This document shows, in pieces, positions 16,133 through 23,232 of a stretch of DNA of 64,000 nucleotides. Position 1 is the stretch's first letter. Each line of letters begins with the position of its first letter. Origin of the DNA: JACVRW01 sp963746825 (GTDB lineage: Bacteria; Actinomycetota; Thermoleophilia; Solirubrobacterales; Thermoleophilaceae); contig CAVVCU010000005.1 in NCBI GenBank assembly GCA_963746825.1, positions 372,001-436,000 of the forward strand, read 5' to 3'. The translations under genes and the position numbers were made by a program. The notes under the pieces were generated by a model. That model saw only the letters and a program-made list of their open reading frames with translations, was not told where the DNA came from and did no database searches.

Positions 16133-17649
16133 GCGTCGCCGCCACCACGAACGAGTCGGTCTGGATCGAGACCGGCCCCGAGCAGCCGGCGCATCCCTCG
16201 CTCGACGAACATGTTCACGCCGATGTCGTCGTGATCGGTGGCGGTATCGTCGGCATCACGACGGCGCTGTTGCTCAATGAGGCCGGCATCGACGTCGTGC
16301 TGCTCGAGGCCAACCAGCTCGCCCGCGGCGTCAGCGGCTACACAACGGCCAAGGTCTCCTCCCAGCACGGGCTGATCTACGCGCGGCTGCGCGCGAAGTT
16401 CGGTGCCGAGGGCGCTCGTACCTACGGCCAGGCCAACCAGGCCGCGCTGGCGTGGATGGCTGCGCGGGTGGAGGGCGACGGTATCGACTGCGACTTCCGC
16501 CGCCAGGCGTCCTACGCCTACGTCACCTCGGACGGCAGCCGCGCCAAGCTCGAGGACGAGGTGGCCGCCGCCGTCGAGGCGGGACTGCCGGCCACCCTTA
16601 CCGACGAGCCGCCGCTGCCCTTTCCCGTCGCCGGCGCGGTGCGCTTTGGTGACCAGGCCGAGTTCCACGTGCGCAAGTACCTGCTGACGCTCGCAGAGCG
16701 CCTCACTCGAGCCGGCGGCAGGGTCTATGAGGACTCCCGCGCCGTGGAGGTCGACACCGACAAGGACTGCGTGGTCAAGACTCCAGGTGGTCGCGTGACC
16801 GCCGACAAGGTCGTCGTCGCGACCCACTACCCGTTCCTCGACCGCTCGCTCGCCTTCGCTCGCGTCCACCCACAACGGTCCTACGCGATCTTGTGCCACA
16901 TCGCCGGCCCCCCGCCTGAAGGCATGCACATCAGCGGCGATTCTCCGACCCGCTCGGTACGGGCGGTGCCCCTTGCCGGCGAGGAGCTGCTGCTCGTCGG
17001 CGGCGAAGGCCACAAGACCGGGACCGGCGGCGACACCGAGGAGCGCTACCGGCGTCTGGAAGGCTTCGCCCGCGACCATTGGGACGTTCAGTCGGTCGAC
17101 TACCGCTGGTCCTCACAGGACAACACGACGATCGACGGGGTTCCCTACATCGGCCCGCTCACGCTGCGGGCCGATCGCGTCTTCATGGCGACCGGCTTCG
17201 CGAAGTGGGGGATGACCGGCGGCACCGCCGCGGCGTTGCTGCTGGCCGATCTCGTGCGCGAGCGCGAGAACGCGTCGGCTGGGCTGTTTGACCCGAACCG
17301 CTTCACGCCGAGGGCCTCTGCCGCCAGCTTCGTCAAAGAGAACGCCGAGGCCGGGTTGCGCTTCGTCGCCGACAGGGTCTCAAAGCCCGGCTCCCGGTCG
17401 ATCGAGGACCTCTCGCGCGGAGAGGGCGACATCGTCACCCACAACGGCCAGAAGGTGGCCGCCTACCGCGACGAGCAGGGAGAGCTGGTCGCGGTGTCGA
17501 CGCGTTGCACTCACCTCGGCTGTCAGGTCAACTGGAACCGAGCTGAGCGAAGCTGGGACTGCCCTTGCCACGGATCGCGCTTCGCCCCTACCGGCGAGGT
17601 GCTTCACGGCCCCGCGGTCCACCGGCTCGAGCGCAAGCCGCTGGGCTAA
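16129..17649 (+). CDS. FAD-dependent oxidoreductase with C-terminal Rieske domain
   Basis: A 506-residue protein. The dinucleotide-binding motif is near residue 36 (DVVVIGGGIVGITTALLL), followed by a DAO-type FAD domain ending in FMATGFAKWGMTGGTAAA. A C-terminal Rieske domain (about 405-506) has CTHLGC (C460, H462) and CPCHGS (C478, H481) for the 2Fe-2S cluster; C465 and C480 suggest the disulfide seen in bc1-type Rieske proteins. It probably transfers electrons between the flavin and the cluster on a small amine or hydroxy substrate. It overlaps the SRPBCC gene upstream and is convergent (4-bp overlap) with the methyltransferase. Confidence 0.9.
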   Translation: MSVAATTNESVWIETGPEQPAHPSLDEHVHADVVVIGGGIVGITTALLLNEAGIDVVLLEANQLARGVSGYTTAKVSSQHGLIYARLRAKFGAEGARTYGQANQAALAWMAARVEGDGIDCDFRRQASYAYVTSDGSRAKLEDEVAAAVEAGLPATLTDEPPLPFPVAGAVRFGDQAEFHVRKYLLTLAERLTRAGGRVYEDSRAVEVDTDKDCVVKTPGGRVTADKVVVATHYPFLDRSLAFARVHPQRSYAILCHIAGPPPEGMHISGDSPTRSVRAVPLAGEELLLVGGEGHKTGTGGDTEERYRRLEGFARDHWDVQSVDYRWSSQDNTTIDGVPYIGPLTLRADRVFMATGFAKWGMTGGTAAALLLADLVRERENASAGLFDPNRFTPRASAASFVKENAEAGLRFVADRVSKPGSRSIEDLSRGEGDIVTHNGQKVAAYRDEQGELVAVSTRCTHLGCQVNWNRAERSWDCPCHGSRFAPTGEVLHGPAVHRLERKPLG

Positions 17650-18347
17650 GCCAGCATGCGCGTATCCGAGCTACCCACGCGCGTACCAACGTGCGCGCAA
17701 GGGCGCCGCGCCCTTATCACCACGAGCTCCTCCTCATCGACGCCCGGTTGAAGGCGACCATCTCGTTGGAGCCATTCGGCGCGCTCCGCGAGCAGCGGTC
17801 CCAGCGGGCCAACTCGTGAGGCCGCGATGTCCGCAGCCAGGCCTCCAGATGTCAGTTGGTCGAGCGTCAGCTGGGTGTCGCACACGTGCGATTGCACGAC
17901 GAGCAATGTCCCACCGGGCGCCAGGTACCGCGACGCTTGGGTGCAGATGCGGTCCAGCAGCATGCGCCCGTCGCGGCCCGCGTCCCACGCCCTTGCCCGC
18001 CCACGTGCGGGAATGGCGTCCGTGGGGGTGGGTACATACGGCGGGTTGCTGACGATCAGATCAAGCTGCTCGCCTCCCAGCGGGCCGAAGAGGTCTCCGC
18101 GGAGGGAGCGCAGTGAGACGCCGTTGAGTCGGGCGTTGAGTCTCGCGGCGAGCACCGCTCGTCGGGATATGTCGATTGCCGTCACGCGTCCGGCGCCCGC
18201 CAGTGCGGCGAGCACAGCGAGGGCGCCGCTGCCGGTGCAGATGTCGGCGACCGCGTCGCCGGGGCGAAGCTCGCGGCGCATACACTCCGCGAGCAGCCGG
18301 GTGTCGCTGATTGGAGCAAAGACACCCGGGATCCGCAGCAGCCGCAC
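17646..18347 (-). CDS. HemK2/MTQ2-like SAM methyltransferase
   Basis: A 233-residue class I methyltransferase: motif I in VADICTGSGALAVLAAL, and the catalytic signature NPPY (LIVSNPPYVPTP) that marks N-methylation of Gln or Asn/adenine side groups as in HemK/PrmC and MTQ2. The beginning MRLLRIPGVFAPISDTRLL fits HemK2 proteins, so I start at GTG 18347 rather than TTG 18365. Only about 35 bp separate it from the divergent ligase gene. It lacks the N-terminal release-factor-binding domain of PrmC, so its target may differ. Confidence 0.8.
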   Translation of the reverse strand: MRLLRIPGVFAPISDTRLLAECMRRELRPGDAVADICTGSGALAVLAALAGAGRVTAIDISRRAVLAARLNARLNGVSLRSLRGDLFGPLGGEQLDLIVSNPPYVPTPTDAIPARGRARAWDAGRDGRMLLDRICTQASRYLAPGGTLLVVQSHVCDTQLTLDQLTSGGLAADIAASRVGPLGPLLAERAEWLQRDGRLQPGVDEEELVVIRARRPCAHVGTRVGSSDTRMLA

Positions 18348-18382
18348 CCTCAGCTTGTTTCCCAAGCTGGAACGTTGAAACC

Positions 18383-19492
18383 GTGACGGGCAACGACCTC
18401 GCAGCGACGTTCGACGCGCCGGTCGCCTTCACCGTCGGGCTGGAGGAGGAGATCATGCTGCTCGAGCCGCGGACGCTCGAGCTGTCGGACCGCGCACCGG
18501 AGCTGCTGGAGCGACTGGAAGGTAGTCCCGCCTTCAAGCTCGAGTTGCCGGCGTCGCAACTGGAGATCACCACGCCTCCGCACCGGGACGTGCCCTCCGC
18601 GATGCGCGATCTCGCCGCCAGCCGAGCAAGGTTGCTGGAGGCGAGCGAGGGTCATGTACGCCCGGCTGCGGCGGGGGTGCACCCGTTCAGTGCCGTCGAG
18701 GGGCGCCTCAACTCGGGTTCGCGCTACGACCCGACTGCGAGCGAATACGGCATCATTGCTCGAAGCCAGCTGGTGTGCGCCCTGCAGATCCACGTGGCGG
18801 TAGGCGGCGCCGCCCGCACGTTGGCGGTCTACAACGGCTTGCGGGGGCATCTTCCCGAGCTCGCCGCGCTCGCCGCGAACTCCCCCGTCTATCAGGGACG
18901 CCTGACCGGGCTTGCCGCCGTCAGGCCCAAGATCTCGGAGCTGCTGCCCCGGCAGGGAATCCCGCCTCACTTGAAAAGCTGGGACGAGCTGGCCGGCGAG
19001 CTGAGGTGGGGTGCCGCGGCCGGTGTCGTTCCCGACGCGGGGTCGTGGTGGTGGGAGCTGCGACCTCATCCGCTCTACGGCACGCTCGAGCTGCGCGTGC
19101 CGGATGCCCAGACCTCGCTCGCCGATGCCGGCGCAGTGGCGGCTGTCGCGCACGCTTTGGTGGTACTGCTGGCTGAGCGTCACCATGACGGCGACGGCGT
19201 GGACGACCCGCCTACATGGCGCATCGAGGAGAACCGTTGGTCGGCGTGCCGCCACGGCGTGGAAGGCACGCTCGCCGACCTCGATACGGGTGAGCGGCGG
19301 CCGACCCGCCAATGCCTTCATGCGCTCCTGGATCAACTCGAGCCCGTCGCCGATCGGTTCTCGAGCGCGGCCGAGATCGAGCGCGCCCGCCGGCTCGTCG
19401 AGCGCAACGGCGCTCTGGTCCAGCGAGACGTGGTCGCCCGCGAGGGTGCGGCCGGTCTCGCACGGTGGCTCGCCGATCGCTTTTGCGACTGA
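18383..19492 (+). CDS. GCS2/YbdK-type carboxylate-amine ligase
   Basis: About 369 residues of the glutamate-cysteine ligase type 2 superfamily. FTVGLEEEIMLLEP gives the first acidic metal-binding cluster; YGIIARSQLVCALQIHVAVG, LAANSPVYQGR, TLELRVPDAQTS and EENRWSACRHG are the other family blocks. These enzymes couple a carboxylate to an amine with ATP. The GTG at 18383 fits the usual family start. A stand-alone ligase beside a diiron oxidase-like gene suggests a small-molecule pathway rather than plain glutathione synthesis; the product is unknown. Confidence 0.85.
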   Translation: MTGNDLAATFDAPVAFTVGLEEEIMLLEPRTLELSDRAPELLERLEGSPAFKLELPASQLEITTPPHRDVPSAMRDLAASRARLLEASEGHVRPAAAGVHPFSAVEGRLNSGSRYDPTASEYGIIARSQLVCALQIHVAVGGAARTLAVYNGLRGHLPELAALAANSPVYQGRLTGLAAVRPKISELLPRQGIPPHLKSWDELAGELRWGAAAGVVPDAGSWWWELRPHPLYGTLELRVPDAQTSLADAGAVAAVAHALVVLLAERHHDGDGVDDPPTWRIEENRWSACRHGVEGTLADLDTGERRPTRQCLHALLDQLEPVADRFSSAAEIERARRLVERNGALVQRDVVAREGAAGLARWLADRFCD

Positions 19493-19535
19493 GCGCGTGG
19501 TTTGCCCGACCGGCAGGGGGTAGGGGGCACGTACG

Positions 19536-20537
19536 GTGGGGCTTCCTTCAGCGAGAGGCGAGATCAGCGGCTGGCTTTTCGACGCGCTCGGTCGTTCGCC
19601 GGACGAACCAGTGCCGGCGCGGCCCCCGATCGCGCGGACGTGCTCGCTGGAGGATGAGGACCTGCAGCTCGCTCTCTACTGCTGCTACGAACTGCACTAC
19701 GGCGGTCTCCCAGGGGTTTCCGATCGCTGGGAGTGGAGCCTTGTCCTGCTCGAAGCGCGTGCCGAGATGGAAGCGGCGTTCGAGCGGGTGCTGTTCGACC
19801 TCGTCGGAGAGCCGCTCGACGGCGCGCCGGCCGACGAGATGGACCTTGCGCTGCGGGCGATCGCCGACGCGGACGACGGGCCCTCTCTCTCCTCCTATGT
19901 CGAGCGGACGGCCGGGGTCGAGCAGGTGGGCGAGTTCATGATCCACCGTTCCGCGTACCAGCTCAAGGAGGCTGACCCCCATTCGTGGGCGCTACCGCGT
20001 CTAAGCGGCCCGCCGAAGGCGGCGTTGGTGGAGATTCAGGCCGACGAGTACGGCGGGGGGCGTCCTGACCGGATGCATGCGGTGATGTTCGCCCGGTCGA
20101 TGGAGGCTCTGGGGCTCGACTCAACGCCGGGCGCCTACCTTGACCAGATTCCCGCGACGACGTTGGCGACGGTGAACCTGATGTCGCTGCTGGGACTGCA
20201 CCGGCGCTGGCGCGGAGCGATCGTCGGGCACCTCGCGCTGTTTGAGATGACCTCTTCAATACCGAACCGTCGATATGCCAACGGGTTGCGGCGACTGGGC
20301 TTCGGCACTGCGGCGTCGGCATTCTTCGATGAGCACGTTGTGGCCGACGCCGTGCACGAGAACATCGCCGCTGTCGACCTCGCCGGCGGACTGGCGCGTC
20401 AGCAGCCAGAGCTCGGCCCCGACATTCTGTGGGGTGCGCGAGCGCTGACCCTCGTCGAGGCCGCCTGGGCAGGACGAGTGCTCGACGCGTGGCAGGCAGG
20501 CTCCAGCTCGCTCCGCGGCATGGCCGTGGCCGCCTAG
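19536..20537 (+). CDS. Heme-oxygenase-like diiron protein (iron-containing redox enzyme family)
   Basis: A 333-residue all-helical protein. CCYELHYGGL (Glu, His), EIQADEYGGG (Glu, Asp, Glu) and EHVVADAVHE (Glu/His, Asp, His) lie on successive helices, the ligand arrangement of heme-oxygenase-like diiron oxidases and oxygenases. Known members decarboxylate, cleave or N-oxygenate small metabolites. GTG start 43 bp after the ligase stop; probably one operon with it. The substrate may be the ligase product. Confidence 0.82.
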   Translation: MGLPSARGEISGWLFDALGRSPDEPVPARPPIARTCSLEDEDLQLALYCCYELHYGGLPGVSDRWEWSLVLLEARAEMEAAFERVLFDLVGEPLDGAPADEMDLALRAIADADDGPSLSSYVERTAGVEQVGEFMIHRSAYQLKEADPHSWALPRLSGPPKAALVEIQADEYGGGRPDRMHAVMFARSMEALGLDSTPGAYLDQIPATTLATVNLMSLLGLHRRWRGAIVGHLALFEMTSSIPNRRYANGLRRLGFGTAASAFFDEHVVADAVHENIAAVDLAGGLARQQPELGPDILWGARALTLVEAAWAGRVLDAWQAGSSSLRGMAVAA

Positions 20538-20544
20538 CCAAACG

Positions 20545-20778
20545 CTACGCGCGCTCTTCCCGCTCGCTTGGCGCTTGAAAGCGGATGAGCTTGTGTGTGC
20601 CGTCGCAGAGTGGGCGGATGCGCGACTTGCCGCACCGGCACAATGCCACCGTCTCGCGGTCGACCGCGATCGGTCGCCCGTGCATGTCCTGTAGCTGTAC
20701 GGGTCCGCGTACGATCAACGGGCCGTCGCGGTACGGAGTAATCGTTACCCCTGCTTCGGAAGTGTCTGGATCTCTCAC
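20545..20778 (-). CDS. CDGSH-type iron-sulfur protein
   Basis: A 77-residue protein with the CDGSH 2Fe-2S signature: CRCGKSRIRPLCDGTHK, where three Cys and one His bind a redox-active, labile cluster. The N-terminal part (TITPYRDGPLIVRGPVQL) is the beta-sandwich arm of the family. I start at GTG 20778, which has a GGAAGG-like site upstream; the frame is open further. It ends 7 bp from the convergent diiron protein gene and may supply electrons to it. Confidence 0.85.
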   Translation of the reverse strand: MRDPDTSEAGVTITPYRDGPLIVRGPVQLQDMHGRPIAVDRETVALCRCGKSRIRPLCDGTHKLIRFQAPSEREERA

Positions 20779-20827
20779 ACGTCCCCGCCTTCCCGTATGT
20801 GAGTGCTGACAAACGGGAGCGTCGGAG

Positions 20828-21829
20828 CTAGCGGTCTTCGCCGCCCTCACCGCCACGCACGCGCTTGAGCCAGTCGCCGAGCTGCTGGCCCACCTCGGCG
20901 ACGGATCCTCCCGCGGACTGGATCGCGTTGCCCACGCGGTCGGCGTAGAAGGCGCCGGCCGCGTCCGTCTCCTCGCGCGCGGAGGCCTCCTCGCCGCGGC
21001 GCAGGTAGTCGCCGCGCACCATGCGGTCGTAGTCGCCCTCGCGCACCCAGTCGAGCAGCAGGCGCACCCGGCGTACAGGCATGGGATGGGTCACGTTCAG
21101 ATCCTGCATCAGCTTCGTCAGGCGCTCGATCCCCGAGCCCTTGACCTCGTAATCCATGCCCTGTGCGATGAACGCATCGAGGTTGAGGTCCTCGGCGGCT
21201 TCGCCCGCCGCGATCACCATGAGGGAGCGACACACCGCCTGCGGGTCGCGGGTGACGAGCGCGGCGGCGCGGTCGCAGGACAGCTCGGCGGCCCGCGACC
21301 ACTCGAGCAGGGCCATGCGGATGGCCAGCAGCGGCAACCCGGCGAGGAAGGGCAGGCGCGCGGCGGAGCCGATCTGCATCAGGATGAGCAGCGCGGTCCG
21401 GTAGAGCACGTGGTCGGACTGGATGTGGGCCGCCTCGTGGGCGAGCACCACCCGCTGCCCCTCGTCGTCGAGGATGCGCACCAGCTCGGAGTTGAGCACG
21501 ACGATGGGGCGCTCGGTCCCGATGGCGTAGGCGTTGGCCAGCGGGAAGTGGGTCAGGTAGAGATCGGGCACGGACCCCATGTCGAGCGTGTTGAACACCT
21601 GCCGGTGCAGCACCCAGATGTGCGGTAGCTGCTCCTGTCCCAGCCGCACCGCCGCTCCCAGCGAGGCGGCCCGCAGAGCGCGCTCGTAGCCCATCGAGAC
21701 CAGCTTGCGCACGACCTGGTCGAGGTATGGCACCGTGGCCAGAGTGGCCGTGGCGGCGCGGTCGGCGGGATGCTGGTAGGCCCGCGACGAGATGCCCTCG
21801 AGTTTCCAGGCGGCTTCGGGAACGGTCAT
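20828..21829 (-). CDS. M48-family zinc metalloprotease
   Basis: A 333-residue protein with the zinc motif HEAAHIQSDH (HExxH) and a downstream Glu ligand in RAAELSCDRAA, as in HtpX/Ste24-type M48 peptidases. Between them lies a hydrophobic region (about 155-185) that may associate with the membrane. A C-terminal extension follows the catalytic part. Such proteases take part in membrane protein quality control. It is separated by 49 bp from the CDGSH gene downstream and divergent from the DUF72 gene. Confidence 0.85.
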   Translation of the reverse strand: MTVPEAAWKLEGISSRAYQHPADRAATATLATVPYLDQVVRKLVSMGYERALRAASLGAAVRLGQEQLPHIWVLHRQVFNTLDMGSVPDLYLTHFPLANAYAIGTERPIVVLNSELVRILDDEGQRVVLAHEAAHIQSDHVLYRTALLILMQIGSAARLPFLAGLPLLAIRMALLEWSRAAELSCDRAAALVTRDPQAVCRSLMVIAAGEAAEDLNLDAFIAQGMDYEVKGSGIERLTKLMQDLNVTHPMPVRRVRLLLDWVREGDYDRMVRGDYLRRGEEASAREETDAAGAFYADRVGNAIQSAGGSVAEVGQQLGDWLKRVRGGEGGEDR

Positions 21830-21845
21830 GAGCTCAGCCTAGGGG

Positions 21846-21851
21846 TACGGT
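21846..21851 (+). promoter_or_regulatory. Leaderless-type -10 element (TACGGT) before the DUF72 gene
   Basis: TACGGT ends six bases before the GTG start. TANNNT at this distance is the actinobacterial -10 arrangement for mRNAs that begin at the start codon. No Shine-Dalgarno sequence is present. Confidence 0.5.
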
Positions 21852-21857
21852 GGTCGG

Positions 21858-22769
21858 GTGGCGGGCAAGATTCTGGTGGGAACCTCGAGCTGGGCCGATC
21901 CGGGCTTCGTGAAGGAGTGGTATCCGCCCAAGATGGCGGCCGGCGAGCGGCTCTCCTGGTACGCGGAGCGCTTCGGCTACGTCGAGCTCAATTCGAGCTT
22001 CTACGCCGTGCCCGATCGCACCACCGTGCACAGGTGGGCCGAGCAGACGCCGGACGGTTTCGTGTTCGACGTGAAGGCCCACCGGCTGCTGTCGCGCCAC
22101 TGGGCGCCGCTCGACTCCCTGCCCCCGGACCTTCGCGAGCGGGCGGAGACCAGCGATCGCGGTCGGGTGCGCCTCACACCCGAGCTGGAGGCCGCGCTGG
22201 CGAGCCGGCTACTGGAGGAGACCGCCCCGCTGGCCGAGGCCGGGAAGCTCGGGTCCTTCCTCCTGCAGCTGACGCCCGCCTTCTCGCCCCGAAAGCACCG
22301 GCTCGAGGAGCTCGACGATCTGGTCGGTGCGCTGGCCGTGCAGGGCGTTGCGCTCGAGCTGCGCAACCGCGGCTGGGTCGACGACGAGCGCCGCGAAGGG
22401 ACGCTCGCCTGGTTTGCCGACCATGACGTGGCCTACGTGTGCGTGGACGCGCCGCCCGCCGAGCACTTCTCGATCATGCCCTCGGGCCTCGACGCCGTGA
22501 CCCGCGACGACGTCGCCTACCTGCGCCTGCACGGGCGCAACGCGGACGGCTACATCAAAGGCAAGTCCGTGGCCGAGCGCTTCGGATGGCGCTACGAGGA
22601 GGACGAGCTGAGCGAGGTGGCCCGCCGCGTCGAGGCCATGGCCGAGCAGGCCGGCGAGGTGCACGTGGCGTTCAACAACAACCGCGGCGACGACGCGCCC
22701 ACCGCGGCGCAGCGCTTCCGCTCGCTGCTTGGCCAGGCCCCGGCGGGCGAGGAGCAGCTGCGGCTCTGA
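21858..22769 (+). CDS. DUF72 (YecE-like) protein
   Basis: A 303-residue TIM-barrel-type protein of the DUF72 family: it opens ILVGTSSWADPGFVKEWYPP, then GYVELNSSFYAVPDRTTVHRW and FVFDVKAHRLLSRH, with YLRLHGRN late in the chain and a VHVAFNNNRGDDAPTAAQRF-type end. The family is widespread but its reaction is not established. The gene stands alone with its own promoter and is convergent with the kinase gene downstream. Confidence 0.88.
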   Translation: MAGKILVGTSSWADPGFVKEWYPPKMAAGERLSWYAERFGYVELNSSFYAVPDRTTVHRWAEQTPDGFVFDVKAHRLLSRHWAPLDSLPPDLRERAETSDRGRVRLTPELEAALASRLLEETAPLAEAGKLGSFLLQLTPAFSPRKHRLEELDDLVGALAVQGVALELRNRGWVDDERREGTLAWFADHDVAYVCVDAPPAEHFSIMPSGLDAVTRDDVAYLRLHGRNADGYIKGKSVAERFGWRYEEDELSEVARRVEAMAEQAGEVHVAFNNNRGDDAPTAAQRFRSLLGQAPAGEEQLRL

Positions 22770-22777
22770 GGCTCCGT

Positions 22778-23143
22778 TCAGCTGCGCAGCAGCTCGAACC
22801 AGACCTTGGTGCAGCGTTCCTCGTGATGCACGCCCCAACGGTGGGCGAGCCGCTCCACCAGGAACAGGCCCCAGCCGGGGCGATCGGGGCTCGGCTTGCC
22901 GGCCTTGGCCGGATCGAAGCCCGGGCCCTCGTCGGTCACCTCGGTGAGCACGGCCGCGCGGCCCACGAGCACCTTCAGCACCACGCTGTCGGCCCCGCCA
23001 TGTGTGACGCTGTTGGTTACCAGCTCGGTCACCAGCAGGCGCAGCGTCTCCATCAGCGGCGAGTCGATGTCCGAGCGCAGGCGCGTCAAGGCGTGGCGTG
23101 CGTGTGCGGCCGCTTCGGGATTGCCCTGCAGGCGCAGGGTCAT
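22778..23143 (-). CDS. RsbW-like ATP-binding anti-sigma/regulatory kinase
   Basis: A 121-residue GHKL-ATPase domain: N box LLVTELVTNSVTHGGA, G1 box DEGPGFDP and G2 region PGWGLFLVERLAHRWG. It resembles RsbW/SpoIIAB-type serine kinases that bind sigma factors or phosphorylate STAS antagonists. ATG 23143 has GAGG five bases upstream; an in-frame ATG at 23179 is an alternative. It lies 90 bp downstream of the SpoIIE phosphatase gene on the same strand, its natural partner, but no STAS or sigma-factor gene is adjacent. Confidence 0.82.
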   Translation of the reverse strand: MTLRLQGNPEAAAHARHALTRLRSDIDSPLMETLRLLVTELVTNSVTHGGADSVVLKVLVGRAAVLTEVTDEGPGFDPAKAGKPSPDRPGWGLFLVERLAHRWGVHHEERCTKVWFELLRS

Positions 23144-23232
23144 CCCGTCCTCGACGCCGCGGTCCGTCCCCGGGATCATCCGCCCCGGATTTACCCGAAG
23201 TTCGGTCCGGGGCAACATGCCGGGGTTCTGGG

